Shown here piece after piece: positions 49,335-61,059 of a stretch of DNA of 64,000 nucleotides. The DNA comes from Phylloscopus collybita (lineage: Eukaryota; Chordata; Aves; Passeriformes; Phylloscopidae), in the NCBI GenBank assembly GCA_027886175.1, contig JAJNNQ010000100.1, positions 2,829,501 to 2,893,500 on the forward strand, read 5' to 3'. The position numbers and the translations under genes are program-made. The notes beneath the pieces were generated by a model. It searched no databases, was not told the DNA's origin, and was given only the letters and a program-made list of their open reading frames with translations. How positions within the stretch are numbered: the stretch's first letter is position 1; each line of letters opens with the position of its first letter.

Positions 49335-50490
49335 CTTTCTAATACATGTGGAGCTGGGCCGAGGTGTTTGAAGCTTCATCCCTGTGCTCCCAACTCCTGC
49401 AGGGAAAAACCTCCCAGGGACTCTGCTGGCCCTGCTGGGGAGCTGGGGATGGAGCTTGGGCTGAGCAGTCCCTGGGGTCGTGGCTGGGCTGGGAGTGCCA
49501 GCACCGCCTGGCCGCTGTCACCCAAGGTCCCCACCCCAGCTGAGACTCGTTCCCACCCCAAGGGAGGGAGAGCAGTGCTGGTAATTAATCCATTAGCAAT
49601 CAAGCAGGGCTGAGGTCCTTCTAGACCACTTCTACATTTCCCTCCAACCACGCTCAGCAAAGCTGGTCCTTCCCTCTTTGCCTCCAGAAAAGCGAGGCCC
49701 GAGCTGTTTTCTAGGAATCAGGGTAGCTTGCCTTAAAAAAAAATGAGGAGTTGGCTGATAGGTGGCATTTTTTGCTGCTGGTTGAATTCTCTGCTTTGTC
49801 GCCACAGGGCTGAAATTTGCCCCAAATTCCTTTTGGTCTTCTCTGTAACCTGGAGCAGCTGATACAGATGCCACAGGGAAAGCTCTTTTCTTTGGGAGGC
49901 AGACAAGGCCACCACATCTTTATAAATTAAATCAATCTTTGGATGTGCTTGAATCACTTCTAAAATCCATTTTTACCGAGCTGAATCAAATGTTTCAGTG
50001 AAAGGGGTTAAAAAGGGATCTGGGATTTTGAAATAAACAGAATGGAGCTCTCTCTTGAAACACCCACAACTTGTGAAAACACCTAAAAAAAGGGAGGGAC
50101 AGATGAATCAGATGAACCCAAACTCTGGGAAAAATGCAGAAAGAAACTCCTTGTGCTGCAGGAATCATTCCTTGGAACTGCAAGGCTGAACATGCCAGAG
50201 CATCCATGAAAATCAGCCCAAATATACCCAAAAAGGAGCTTTAAACCAGCCATAATGTTCTGCTTGGGCTTCGACAGTGAAAAAATTTAAAAGGCTACAA
50301 AATTTAAAGGGAAGAATTTTTAATGAAATTTTTATTAATGAAATGAGTGTGGATTTCCATGTGTGAATAAAGAGTGCAGGAGCGAATTGTTGTGTTTATG
50401 AAATAACCTGGTGAAGGAGGCACCTTAAGGCAGGTGGGGCTGGCCCAGGCTGTCCTGTTTGAGCCCAGCAATGCCTGGAATTTTGGGACG
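49335..50490. other. Intergenic DNA, no gene recognised
   Basis: Unique sequence. No coding, RNA or clear regulatory features. Confidence 0.5.
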
Positions 50491-50493
50491 GAA

Positions 50494-50691
50494 TTCCTTC
50501 CTTCCTTCCTTCCTTCCTTCCTTCCTTCCTTCCTTCCTTCCTTCCTTCCTTCCTTCCTTCCTTCCTTCCTTCCTTCCTTCCTTCCTTCCTTCCTTCCTTC
50601 CTTCCTTCCTTCCTTCCTTCCTTCCTTCCTTCCTTCCTTCCTTCCTTCCTTCCTTCCTTCCTTCCTTCCTTCCTTCCTTCCTTCCTTCCTT
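50494..50691. repeat. (TTCC)n microsatellite, about 49 perfect units
   Basis: Uninterrupted tetranucleotide array of almost 200 bp. Plus strand is pyrimidine only. Confidence 0.98.
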
Positions 50692-50851
50692 TTCCCCCCC
50701 TCACTCTTTCCCTCCTTCGTCTCTTCCCTTGCTCTCTTGCCTTTTCTCTGTTTCTTCCCTACTTTTCCTCTCCCTCTGCCCACCGATTTTCTCCAGCCAT
50801 CCCCTCTCCCACACTTTCTCCCCTTCCCTCTTTTCCTGCTCAGTCTCTTGC

Positions 50852-51170
50852 TGTCCCCATCTCTGTCCCCATCTCTGTCCCTCTGTCCCCATCTCTGTCC
50901 CCATCTCTGTCCCCATCTCTGTCCCTCTGCTCCTCTGTCCCCATCTCTGTCCCTCTGTCCCTCTATCCCCATCTCTGTCCCCATCTCTGTCCCCATCTCT
51001 GTCCCTCTGTCCCTCTGTCCCTCTGTCCCCATCTCTGTCCCCATCTCTGTCCCTCTGTCCCTCTGTCCCTCTGTCCCCATCTCCGTCCCTCTGTCCCTCT
51101 ATCCCCATCTCCGTCCCTCTGTCCCTCTATCCCCATCTCTGTCCCCATCTCTGTCCCTCTGTCCCCTGCG
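50852..51170. repeat. Mixed-period minisatellite of 'ccccatctctgtc' and 'cctctgtc' units
   Basis: Alternating 12-bp (tgtccccatctc) and 9-bp (tccctctgt) units on the plus strand, about 30 units. Confidence 0.93.
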
Positions 51171-51261
51171 CTGTCCCCGCTCCCGGGAGCGCTGCAGTCC
51201 CCGCCGTGTCCCCTGGGGGGCGACACACGCCGCGCGGAGCCCCCGCGGGCAGGTGAGACCG

Positions 51262-51745
51262 GAGCGGCCCCGGGAACGGCTCCGGGAATGGCACCGGGAA
51301 CGGCACCGGGAATGGCACCGGGAATGGCACCGGGAACGGCACCGGGAATGGCCCGGGAACGGCTCCGGGAATGGCACCGGGAACGGCACCGGGAATGGCA
51401 CCGGGAACGGCACCGGGAATGGCCCGGGAATGGCACCGGGAACAGCACCGGGAATCACACCGGGAATATCCTGGGAATGGCCCGGGAACAGCACCGGGAA
51501 TGGCCTGGGAATGGCACCGGGAATGGCCCGGGAACAGCACAGGGAATGGCACCGGGAATGATACCGGGAATGGCACTGGGAACGGTCCGGGAACGGCCCG
51601 GGAATGGCACCGGGAATGGCACCAGCAACAGCCCGGGAACGGCACCGGGAGTGGCCCGGGAACGACACCGAGAACCGTCCGGGGACGGCCGAGGAATGAC
51701 ACCGGGAACAGCACCGGCCCCGGGAGCGGACTCGGGAACGGCCCC
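51262..51745. repeat. 12-bp minisatellite 'gggaatggcacc', about 40 units
   Basis: Units 'gggaatggcacc' and 'gggaacggcacc', with shorter 'gggaatggccc' variants. It directly follows another array with a short spacer. The GTGNGTGN-like and PFPVPFPV-like frames are array translations. Confidence 0.93.
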
Positions 51746-52190
51746 CGGAGCGCCCCGAGCGCTGCGAAAGCTCCGCTGCCGCTGCCGGTGAAGGCTGCGG
51801 GACAAAAACCGCGGAGAACCGGGCGGAGGGAGCCCCGCGGGGGGAACTCCGCAATTCCAAGCGGGGCCCGCGCTCCCCCCACCCCGTATTTTTCATAACG
51901 CTGATTTTTTTAAAATTTTTTTTTTTCTTTTCCCCTTCAAGCCATTCGAATTTTGGGCTTTTCCGAGCCCGCTGGTTCAGCCTCTGCTCGGTGCCCAGCT
52001 GCGGCAAGCGAAGAACTTTTGCTGCTTCTGGGGGGTTCTGTAGAAATTCATCTCGGTTGAGTTTTCAGCCGAGGAGAGGTAAGATTCCATCACGGATATT
52101 TATTTCTCCAGGCTTCCAGGAAAGGACGGCACTTGGGACGCCGCAGCGGTGGCTTTGCTCAAGCTCTGCATTTTAAAAAAATTCCTGCGT
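51746..52190. other. Intergenic DNA between minisatellites and a candidate element
   Basis: GC-rich, then A/T-rich unique sequence. No gene. Confidence 0.45.
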
Positions 52191-52330
52191 TTTATAAACT
52201 GATATCGTTAAAGAAATCCCATGTACGCTAAGACACAGCCCCAAGTTGTTATGAGAAATGTGATTTATTTGAAAAGCGAACATTAAAGCGTGAAGTCGTT
52301 CTTTAATTATTCAAAAAAAAAATAAATAAA
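52191..52330. promoter_or_regulatory. Candidate conserved element upstream of FOXC2
   Basis: Non-repetitive AT-rich stretch with 'ataaactgatatcgttaaag', 'gtgatttatttg' and 'ctttaattattc', 2.5 kb upstream of the FOXC2 start codon. Texture resembles conserved non-coding DNA; inference. Confidence 0.3.
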
Positions 52331-53155
52331 GAAGGGAAAAAAAAAGTTTTCTTTTATGGTCACACATTTATATGAAAAGTATCAGCTTATCTCGTTGAAT
52401 TCACTGCTTGTTTTCCCAAACAAAAATATCCCCGGACATTTTCTCGGTGGACGAAACCCTCACCCGAACATTCAAAATCATTTCCATCAAAATTAAATAA
52501 CCATTTTGAAGCGCCCGGCGAAACTTCCCGATCAATTTTTTTTTTTTTTTCCATCCCAGATCATTTTTTAACCATCCCTCCTCGTAGAGGAGCTGCCTCA
52601 TAATTTAATTTTTTTTCCCCCCCCTCCCCTCAGTTATCGCGTAAAATCGTTTCCTTTCTTATTAAGAAAATCTCCGGTAATTAACAAACCCGCCGGGTTC
52701 CCACGGCCGGAGCCGGCTGCGGTCTCATCCTCCGGCTGCGAGCGGGAAAAGGCACCCTCGGTCCAGCCAAAAAAATCCCAGCCCGACTTTGGGGGGAAAA
52801 AAAAAACCAAAAAAAACCCAAAACCCCCCATCTTTGTTTAAAGCCTTACGAAACCACACAAATTGCAAGGAGGGCGAGACGGAATTACAGGGTAAGAAAC
52901 CCCAAAAAAAATCACAGCACCAGCCTCGGGGGCAGGAGCGCGGCCGAAGTGACAGCGAATTCATTTCGACCTCATCTCGGTCTTTTCGGGCTCCCGTCGA
53001 TTTTGGCGGCGTCGTTTTTGATTATAGATATATTCTGATTTTTTTTTTTTAATTTTTTTTTTTTTCCCCTGCTGGTTTCCCACCTCGGTTCTTTTCGCCC
53101 GTCAGATCCGCTCTTCTCTCGGGTGGAACGAACAGAACGATTCGCGGCGGTTTCC
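52331..53155. other. FOXC2 upstream DNA, A/T-rich with homopolymers
   Basis: Unique A/T-rich sequence with A and T runs. No gene recognised. Confidence 0.4.
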
Positions 53156-53260
53156 CCAAACACTTGAGTTTACACTTGGTCACCGCGCGTCCCTAATTGT
53201 CCCACTCTGATTGCCTCTAATGAACTCATTAGGGAGAAGGCAGAGGGGCGGATTTCACAG
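53156..53260. promoter_or_regulatory. Candidate conserved element about 1.6 kb upstream of FOXC2
   Basis: 'gagtttacacttggtcacc' contains a forkhead-type GTTTAC and an E-box-like site; 'cctaattgtcccactctgat' and 'gaactcattagggag' carry homeodomain cores. Balanced and non-repetitive. Inference. Confidence 0.35.
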
Positions 53261-53576
53261 GCACAAGAAAATCCACCTCAATGCCCGGAACGAAAAAAAA
53301 AAAAGAAATAAAATAAATAAACCCTTAAGCGCGCTCTCTCTTTTTTGTCGGTTTTGTTGCCTTTTTTTTCCCCCCTATAATAACAAAATATCCCCGAACT
53401 CCCCCAAAAGGGCAGAGAAACCTCCGGACCCGCAGCGACGGCGCCAGCGGGGCCGAGGCGATGTCACCGCCACCGGGCGAGCACCCAGCGGCTTCTCCCG
53501 AGGAATTTCACTGCAATAGATTAAAAAAAAAAATACAAACCGCGAACGCGACAGCGGCCGGGCACAGCCTCACCGT

Positions 53577-53946
53577 GTCACCGGTACCACCGGGACACCG
53601 GCACCGCCGGGACACCGGCACCGCTGTGATACCGGCACCGCTGTGACACCGGCACCGCTGTGACACCGGCACCACCGGGACACCGGCACCGCTGTGATAC
53701 CGGCACCACCGGGACACCGGCACCGCTGTGATACCGGCACCTCCGTGATACCGGTACCACCGGGACACCGGCACCGCTGTGATACCGGCACCGCTGTGAC
53801 ACCGGCACCACCGGGACACCGGCACTGCTGTGACACCGGCACCACCGGGACACCGGCACTGCTGTGATACCGGCACCGCTGTGACACCGCTCCCGCCGTG
53901 ACACCGGCACCACCGGGACACCGGCACCACCGGGACACCGCTCCCG
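53577..53946. repeat. 17-bp minisatellite 'gacaccggcaccgctgt', about 21 copies
   Basis: Two unit types, '...ccgctgt' and '...ccaccgg', alternate irregularly, with gataccgg variants. Period 17 cycles through all three frames. Confidence 0.95.
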
Positions 53947-54189
53947 CCGGCCCCGGCATCAACCTGCCCGCAAAAAAAAAAAAAAAAACCGCTTTAAAAC
54001 TCCGCTGGTTTTAAGTTAGCCGTGAGCCGGGCAGCAGGCAGATCCCCCCCGGATCTCCCCAGATCCCCCCCCAGGCCGGCTCGGGGCCGCTTTTTTGGGG
54101 CCGAACCCTTCGAGCCGCCGCGGAGGGGGCGCGGGGCCCGGCCCGGCCCGGGAGCGCGCGGGGGCCGCCCGCCAGCGCCGCCGCGTCCC

Positions 54190-54300
54190 GCGCTGCCATT
54201 GGCTGCGGCCGCGGCGCCGAGCGCTGCCATTGGCCGGCGGGCGCGGCGGGGGGCGGGGCCAGCGGGGAGTAAAAGCGCGGCGGCGGCGCGGGGCGAGTTT
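54190..54300 (+). promoter_or_regulatory. FOXC2: FOXC2 core promoter
   Basis: Two inverted CCAAT boxes (ATTGG at 54198-54202 and 54229-54233), a GC box (ggggcggggcc, 54250-54260) and an A-rich TATA-like TAAAAG at 54270-54275 in correct order and spacing. Transcription likely starts near 54295-54305, giving a 5'UTR of about 560 bases. Confidence 0.75.
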
Positions 54301-54446
54301 TGAAGCTGCGCAGCGCGGCCGGGAGGGAGCTCGGCGGCTCCCGCACCCCTCCGGGGGCTCCGGAACGTTTCGGGCCGTTGTTTGTGACAAGGACTGGGGT
54401 TTTTTTTTCTGCAAGGCTGCTGCTTTTTTTTTTCCTCTTTTAAATT

Positions 54447-54477
<31 letters not shown>

Positions 54478-54864
54478 TTCTTCGTTTTAGTTTTGTTTTT
54501 GTTTTGTTCGCTTTTTTTTTTTTTTTTTAAACTCCCTTTTCCTGCGAGAACAGAGCCCCCACCCACCCACCCAGCCCAGCTCCCCGCAGCAGTGTGTACC
54601 AGAATCACAGTCATACAGAGGGAGGGAGAGGCCGCCAGAGACCACCCTGCCCCCGGCGACCCGGAGGATGCCGCTGCGGTGCCGCTGCTAGAGGACACGC
54701 TGGGATTTAGCTCGGCTCCGAGACTCTCTCTCTCTCTCTCTCTCCCGCTCTCTCCCCTCTCTCCCTTCTCCGCGGAGGGGTCCCGGACGGTGGGGGTGAG
54801 GCCCTTCCACCGTCCTCCTCTTCCTCCTCGCCTCCGCGGCCGCGGGAAGCCCCCTTTCTCCATG
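54300..54864 (+). other. FOXC2: FOXC2 5'UTR (probable)
   Basis: Holds poly(T) tracts (54424-54535) and a (CT)n run (54725-54745). The FOXC2 frame stays open upstream of the ATG, but no conserved protein is encoded there. There is an extra ATG immediately before the chosen one (ATGATG). Confidence 0.6.
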
Positions 54865-56349
54865 ATGCAGGCTCGCTACTCCGTCTCGGACCCCAACGCT
54901 TTGGGAGTGGTGCCGTATTTAAGCGAGCAGAACTACTACCGGGCCGCCGGCACCTACGGCGGCATGGGCAACCCCATGAGCGTCTATTCGGGCCACGCCG
55001 AGCAGTACGCGGCGGGCATGGGGCGCTCCTACGGCCCCTACCACCCGCACCAGCCCACCGCCCCCAAGGACCTGGTGAAGCCACCTTACAGCTACATCGC
55101 CCTCATCACCATGGCCATCCAGAACGCCCCCGACAAGAAGATCACGCTCAATGGGATTTACCAGTTCATCATGGACCGCTTCCCCTTCTACCGAGAGAAC
55201 AAGCAGGGCTGGCAGAACAGCATCCGCCACAACCTCTCGCTCAACGAGTGCTTCGTCAAGGTGCCCCGCGACGACAAGAAACCGGGCAAGGGCAGCTACT
55301 GGACCCTGGACCCCGACTCGTACAACATGTTCGAGAACGGCAGCTTCCTGCGCCGCCGGAGACGCTTCAAGAAGAAGGATGTCTCCAAGGAGAAAGAGGA
55401 GGCCCGGGAACGGCTGCTGAAGGAGCAGCCCAAGCCCCCCGGGCTGCCCGGCGCCGACCTCCCTAAGGAAGCCTCCTCCTCCTCTTCCTCTTCCTCCGCC
55501 TCGGCGCCGGCCTCCGAGAAGAAAGTGGTGATCAAGAGCGAGACGGCCTCTCCCGAGCTGCCCGTGATCACCAAAGTGGAGACGCTGAGCCCGGCCAGCG
55601 GCGGGGCCCTGCGGGACAGCCCCCGCAGCGCCGCCTCGCCCCCCGCCTCCGCCGCATCTCCGGACGCGTCCCTGCCCGAGCATCACCCGGCCGGTAACGG
55701 CTTGCCGGGCTTCAGCGTGGAGAGCATCATGACCCTGCGGACTTCCCCCGCGGGGGAGCTGAGCCCGGTGAGTGCCGCCGCCTCGGGCCGGACGGGCGGC
55801 GGGCTGGCTCTGGGCTATGCGGGGCAGCCGTCGGGCTACGGCGCGGCGTGCAGCCAGGCGCTGGACACTAGTGGGAGCTACCACTGCAGCATGCGGGCCA
55901 TGAGCCTCTACAGCGGAGACAGGCCGGCCCACATGTGCGCTCCGCTGGAGGACGGGCTGGCCGAGCATCCCACCGGCGGTGCTCCATCGCCGCTGGGCAC
56001 GCTGAGTTTGCCCGCGGGGCAAGACGGAGCGCTGGGTACCGGGCATCCTCACGGAGGAGGAGGAGGAGGAGGAAGCGGAGGAGGAGCGGCGGGAGGACAA
56101 GCGGCGGCTTCTTGGTACCTGAACCACGGCGCTGAGCTGAGCCACCTGCCCGGGCACACTTTCGGCTCTCAGCAGCAGACTTTTCCCAACGTGCGGGAGA
56201 TGTTCGCGTCGCACCGGTTGGGGATGGAGAGCGCGGCGCTGAGCGAGCATCAGGTGAGCAGCAACTCCGCCTGTCAGATCCCCTACAGATCCGCGCCCTC
56301 CCTCTATCGCCACGCCGCCCCTTACTCCTACGACTGCACTAAGTACTGA
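54865..56349 (+). CDS. FOXC2: FOXC2, forkhead box transcription factor C2 (single coding exon)
   Basis: 494 aa (human 501), intronless as in other vertebrates. FOXC2 is a nuclear activator for somite, heart outflow, kidney, arterial and lymphatic valve development. Starts [19 protein letters not shown], matching FOXC2 rather than FOXC1 ([14 protein letters not shown]). Forkhead domain at about residues 70-165, with recognition helix [15 protein letters not shown] and nuclear localisation sequence RRRRRFKKK (163-171). FYRENKQGW and [10 protein letters not shown] are FOXC2-type, though APDKK is FOXC1-like. Two SUMO-type sites, VVIKSE and VITKVE, follow. A Gly-rich run near residues 395-415 takes the place of the His/Pro-rich region in mammals. 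C-terminus [14 protein letters not shown]. The preceding ATG at 54862 would add one Met. Confidence 0.97.
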   Translation: MQARYSVSDPNALGVVPYLSEQNYYRAAGTYGGMGNPMSVYSGHAEQYAAGMGRSYGPYHPHQPTAPKDLVKPPYSYIALITMAIQNAPDKKITLNGIYQFIMDRFPFYRENKQGWQNSIRHNLSLNECFVKVPRDDKKPGKGSYWTLDPDSYNMFENGSFLRRRRRFKKKDVSKEKEEARERLLKEQPKPPGLPGADLPKEASSSSSSSSASAPASEKKVVIKSETASPELPVITKVETLSPASGGALRDSPRSAASPPASAASPDASLPEHHPAGNGLPGFSVESIMTLRTSPAGELSPVSAAASGRTGGGLALGYAGQPSGYGAACSQALDTSGSYHCSMRAMSLYSGDRPAHMCAPLEDGLAEHPTGGAPSPLGTLSLPAGQDGALGTGHPHGGGGGGGSGGGAAGGQAAASWYLNHGAELSHLPGHTFGSQQQTFPNVREMFASHRLGMESAALSEHQVSSNSACQIPYRSAPSLYRHAAPYSYDCTKY

Positions 56350-57360
56350 GGAGCCGCCAGCCCCCCTCGCTTAAGCCCATTTAAAAAAAAATATTATTAA
56401 TATTAATTATTAAAAAAAAAAAATCGGGAGAAATAAACCCACACCAATACAAATAAATCTGACAGCTTTCCCTCCCCCACCTTGGGCTTTGCGGCCATAG
56501 AGTTTGAAGATCCCCCCCCCAAAAAAAAAAGCCTCGGTTTGGGGCCTCCTTAAATTGCGGACAGGTATATTTTACTTGAAAAAAAAAATGAAAATAAAAA
56601 TAAAAGGGGGGGGGTGTCTCTCATTTGAAAAAAAAAGAAAAAAAAACCTAAAAAAAAAGGAAAGTAAAGAAAAAAGGTAAAAAAATTTTTTTATATATAT
56701 ATGTCTATCTAAAAGTGGCAAATTTTATATGCTAAAGTATAGGGGGGTCTCAGAAAAATAAGTTATGGACCAATATCACAACGACCATTTATACGTTTTA
56801 AAAGGAAAAAAAAAAAAGTTTATAAATATATATATATATAAATATATGTCCTGGGTATTTTTTTTTTTTTTGAGTTCTCTGTTGTGCTGTAAAAAATATG
56901 TGGATTTCTAATCAGGCTGATTTTCAGAGCCATTAATATAATATTTAAAGTTGAGTTCACTGGATCGTTTTTGTCTCGCCCGATAGTTCCTAACTTCCAA
57001 ATTAATGCCAAGTGATTTCTTCTTCTTCTTCTTTTTCTGTGTACAATTATGCAATAGATTTTTCTTTCGTTTTAGAGCTGTTCTTTTCGCAAGACGAGGA
57101 AATAATTTATTTTATTTTTTTTTTTTGCTGGTGGATTTTTTTTTTAAGGAAAAAAAATAGACAAAGTATCTGATACTTTTTTTATTATTATTATTATTTA
57201 CGACGTGTGATGTTTTGTATAATAGATTTCACCTTTACCATTCCTAAGGACTTTTTTTTTTTTTTTTCCTCTTTCGCTTTAACCTGCTTCAAAGTTCGTT
57301 TGTCTTATGTGGTCCTAATTGTTGTACTTACCTTAAAATAAATCCATGCTGGTTTTTTTC
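56350..57360 (+). other. FOXC2: FOXC2 3'UTR
   Basis: A/T-rich with many short A and T runs and (AT)n near 56692-56704 and 56826-56840. It ends at the poly(A) signal near 57337. Confidence 0.75.
57337..57342 (+). terminator. FOXC2: Poly(A) signal of FOXC2
   Basis: AATAAA in 'ccttaaaataaatccatgc', about 1 kb past the stop codon, followed by a T-rich stretch. Confidence 0.75.
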
Positions 57361-57539
57361 TGCTCCAAGTCTGGCGCTTCTCTGTGTATAAACCTGGGGG
57401 GGTGGTTTTTTTACAGTTTTGGGTTATTTTTTTCTCCCTTCACCTTTCCCTCACGCAAAAAAAAAACCGTGGCGGCGGTTGTTTTTTAAAAAACAAAGTG
57501 GTTTTCCTGAAGCTTTCTGCGGATTCTTTCTTGCAAAAA

Positions 57540-57571
<32 letters not shown>

Positions 57572-58370
57572 AAAGAAAAAAAAAAAGTCGAATTTGCTGA
57601 AGAGCTGAAATTGTACAACTGGGGAAGGAGAGGGAGGGGGGGGAAAGGAAAAAACACGGAGGGGCTGAGCACCCGAATTCCTGAATTCAATCCCGAATTC
57701 CTGCCAGCGGGAAATTTCGGGAGCTTTCCCAGGCCTCCGATGGGGAAAACAGGGAAACCAGGAGGAGGGAGGGGAATTTCTGCTCCTCTCGCCCCGTCCT
57801 TGCCAGCGCGGGGCTCTTTCCAGGGCAGAAAACACCCCCCCCCCACACACACACCCTAAAAATCCATTTTATTTAATTATTTGGTTTCCTTGAGAGGAAT
57901 CCCGAGTGCTTTGGGAGTGAGAACGATCGTTTAAACCCGGCCTGGCCTGCGGAGTCTTAGAAAGGTGGAAAGTTCACTCGAGAACCCGTTCGGGTTTGAA
58001 ATCCTCTCTCGTGTGAAGGATCGGCTGATTTTAACTTTTCATCCCTCTGAGCTCTTGCTCGCAAGGCCGGGACACTTCCAGATATTCCTCCTTGTCCCAA
58101 ATCGTCCTTTAACCTGGTCAAGCAGCTTTTAATCCCGGGCAAAAAGCCGGGTTTAGCAATCCTGGGAATCCTTTAGGCCAGCAGAGCCTAAAGCCGAGTT
58201 TAAGGAGCTCTTTGGAACTTTTTAAACCCAGCTCGCTGGAGCCAGGGCTGCTTTCCCAGCTGTAAAATCCCATCCATCCCGCATTTCCAGGGGATAAATC
58301 CCAACCGTGCCCCTCAAAGCCCCCCCCCCCTTTTTTTTTTTTTTTTGAGGGTTCGGGAGGGGCTATACCC
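57361..58370. other. Region downstream of FOXC2
   Basis: Includes a long poly(A) with G breaks at 57535-57588 and GC-rich unique sequence. No gene recognised. Confidence 0.5.
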
Positions 58371-58525
58371 AAGTCAGGTTGTTGAAATCGATGATCTAAA
58401 TTGCTTTTGACCGGTTGAATTTCGCCTGCGCTCGAAAGCTGGCAAAAAGCACTCGATTGAAATGAGAAAAAAATGCCTGAGCCTCACTTGATCTGTATTT
58501 TAAAGAACATTCTTGTTAAAAAAAA
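58371..58525. promoter_or_regulatory. Candidate conserved element downstream of FOXC2
   Basis: Non-repetitive sequence with 'gttgaaatcgatgatctaaa', 'ttgctttgaccgg'-like and 'cacttgatctg' motifs. Its texture differs from the adjacent homopolymers. Inference. Confidence 0.3.
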
Positions 58526-59226
58526 AGAACTCTCCCTGCCGTTTTTTTCCTGGCTCTCGGAGGGTGCTTTTTATTTCATTTTATATTTTCTTCCTTTTTT
58601 AAATTTTTTTTTTAAATAAAATAAAAGTCAAAGCGCTCTCATCGTAAGAGAAAATAAAGAGTGTAAAGGATAAAAAACCCCAAGCAAATAAAGGGAGTAA
58701 AATGGCGAAAAGAAAATAGATAGGAGAAAAAAGGGGGGGAAATATGAATTGGGAAAGAATTCTTCCTCTCTCCAGACCCTTTTCCCCAGGGATTTTTTTT
58801 TTTTTTTTAATTGAGTGAAGCTCGGGGACGTTGTGGGGGGGAGAGTCAGGTGCCTGCTGTGGGTTTTCCCACTCGAGTCGAGAAATCCCGGGATCGCCGC
58901 TGCTCCCACACCTTCCCACGGGGGCGCTGGGCACCTGGGGACCCTTTTCCTCCGGCAGGGATGGGCTGCGGGGATTCGGGACAGCCCCGGGGCTCTGCAG
59001 CCTCCCCCGCGCTGCTGCTGGACAGTTCCTGGCATCCCCCGGCCCCCCCAAAACCCCTTTTTGGTGTTTCTTTCCCCACCTCGCCCCGGCAGGATTCTCC
59101 CGCACGGGATCTGCGCCGCTCCCGTCCCCTCTTCCCGAGCTCTGGAGAGCTCCTGCCAGCATCGTCCCTTTGCAGTGTCCCGTCCCTGTCCCTGTGCCTT
59201 GTCCCCAAGCACCCCCAGCACCCCAT
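58526..59226. other. Intergenic DNA, no gene recognised
   Basis: A/T-rich, then GC-rich unique sequence. The open frames here overlap on both strands and match nothing recognisable. Confidence 0.45.
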
Positions 59227-59575
59227 GGGGAGCATTTTGGGGTGGGCTGGTGTTGCAGCAGATCATTTTGGGGTGGGCTGGTCTCACAGGAGATCCTTTT
59301 AGGGTGGGCTGGTGTCTCAGGGGAGCCTTTTAGGGTGGGCTGGTGTCTCAGCAGAGCCCTTTGGGGTGGGCTGGTGTTGCAGCAGATCCTTTTGGGGTGG
59401 GCTGGTGTCTCAGGAGATCATTTTGGGGTGGGCTGGTGTCTCAGGGGAGCCTTTTGTGGTGGGCTGGTGTCTCAGGAGATCCTTTTGGGGTGGGCTGGTG
59501 TTGCAGGAGATAATTTTAGGGTGGGCTGGTGTCTCAGCAGAGCCCTTTGGGGCGGGCTGGTGTCACAGCAGAGGT
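59227..59575. repeat. 30-bp minisatellite 'tggggtgggctggtgtctca', about 12 copies
   Basis: Unit 'ttttggggtgggctggtgtc' plus 'tcaggagatc' with variants. Period 30 keeps all frames open, which produces FGVGWCLRGA-like and related open frames. Confidence 0.95.
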
Positions 59576-60389
59576 GACAGCCCCGTGTGGGACGCGGGGC
59601 TCCTTTGCTGAGTCTCTTTAAAAGCCGCCGCTGGGAGCTCGATAACGCCATCGGACTCTGTCGCGACAGGTGACTCCAGCCTGGCCGGAGCAGAGGGGAA
59701 GGAAGGGAGAAGTGGAGGAAGGAGGAGGGCCCCGGGTAACTCTGGAAGGCAGCCATGAGCAGATTTGGCTCTGCAGCCCCTCGAAGGAGCAGCAGAAGCC
59801 CCCCACAGCCCCTCTCCCCGCAAGCCGGGGGCCAGGCTCGGCCCCGGGGTCTGGCTGATGCCGCTGCGGGGCTGATGGCCCCGGGCTGGGGCTCGAGGTG
59901 GCTCCGGGAAGAGGATGAGGATGGTGGATGGGTTGCTTTTTTTTTTTTTTTTTTTCCTTGTATTGCTCTTCACCACTGGCTTTGCAAACCTGTCCAAAAG
60001 CCCGGCTAGTTTCGGTTTTGGAGAGAAGAGCCAGCGGTTTTCCAGCTCGTCCTCACAGCCCAGTCAAGGGAGCGTTCCCCTGGTGCTCCAGGCCCCGGGT
60101 GAAACGCGCTCCCTCCAGGAATCCCCGCCAGGCCCCCGCAGAGCCCAGCACGGGCTGTCCCGTCCCTCCCCATCAACCCCACCCTCCCCAGAGGTCGCGG
60201 GAAAGCGCCGGCCAAGAGGGTTTTTGGGGAAGGCCACGAGCTCTCCGGTCATTTTCGAAGGGACTTTGCAGAGAATCCGTACCTGGCACTGGCAGGCCGG
60301 GAGAGGAGGAAACACATCCCTCATCCCGGGGCAGCACCGAGCGAGCCCGCAGCTGGGCAGCGCCTCGACCGGGGGCGGGCAGCTCCTGC
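59576..60389. other. GC-rich intergenic DNA, no gene recognised
   Basis: Unique sequence with a poly(T) run at 59938-59956. No gene can be supported. Confidence 0.45.
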
Positions 60390-60995
60390 CCGGAGCTCCT
60401 TCCTGAGGGAGCCGGGATGAGCAGGAACGGGGAGCTCTGATTCCCACTCCTGAGGGAGCCGGGATGGAGCAGGAACGGGGAGCTCTGATTCCCATTCCTG
60501 AGGGAGCTCAGACCGGGACGCAGCAGGAACGGGGAGCTCTGATTCCCATTCCTGAGGGAGCCCGGGCCGGGATGCAGCAGGAACGGGGAGCTCTGATTCC
60601 CATTCCTGAGGGAGCCCGGGCCGGGATGCAGCAGGAACGGGGAGCTCTGATTCCCATTCCTGAGGGAGCTCAGACTGGGATTCAGCAGGAACGGGGAGCT
60701 CTGATTCCCATTCCTGAGGGAGCTCAGACCGGGATTCAGCAGGAACGGGGAGCTCTGATTCCCATTCCTGAGGGAGCCGGGCCGGGATGCAGCAGGAACG
60801 GGGAGCTCTGATTCCCATTCCTGAGGGAGCCGGGCCGGGATGCAGCAGGAACGGGGAGCTCTGATTCCCACTCCTGAGGGAGCTCAGACTGGGATGGAGC
60901 AGGAACGGGGAGCTCTGATTCCCATTCCTGAGGGAGCTCAGACTGGGATGCAGCAGGAACGGGGAGCTCTGATTCCCATTCCCGCTCCCCTCAGG
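60390..60995. repeat. Long-unit minisatellite A, about 57 bp, about 10-11 copies
   Basis: Unit built from 'gcaggaacggggagctctga', 'ttcccattcctgagggagc' and a variable 'ccgggccgggatgca' segment. The IPIPEGAQTGMQQERGAL-type frame is an array translation. Confidence 0.95.
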
Positions 60996-61059
60996 CTGGC
61001 ACGCAGCAGGAGTTGCGAGCTCTGGTTTTTGCCCCGTTTCCCCCATTTCCCGCGATGCT

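Noticed and set aside
50434..51561. 375-codon frame with PSFL and NGTG repeats
   Set aside because: Runs through (TTCC)n and two minisatellites with periods divisible by three. No conserved residues.
54493..54861. In-frame open extension upstream of FOXC2
   Set aside because: It crosses poly(T) and (CT)n in the 5'UTR. The conserved protein starts at MQARY.
54919..56313. 464-codon open frame antisense to FOXC2
   Set aside because: Shadow of the GC-rich FOXC2 coding frame. Its residues follow reversed codon bias, not a domain.
54865..56349. Alternative identity FOXC1
   Set aside because: The N-terminus ([17 protein letters not shown]), YRENKQGW and [10 protein letters not shown] fit FOXC2. 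Only the APDKK detail is FOXC1-like.
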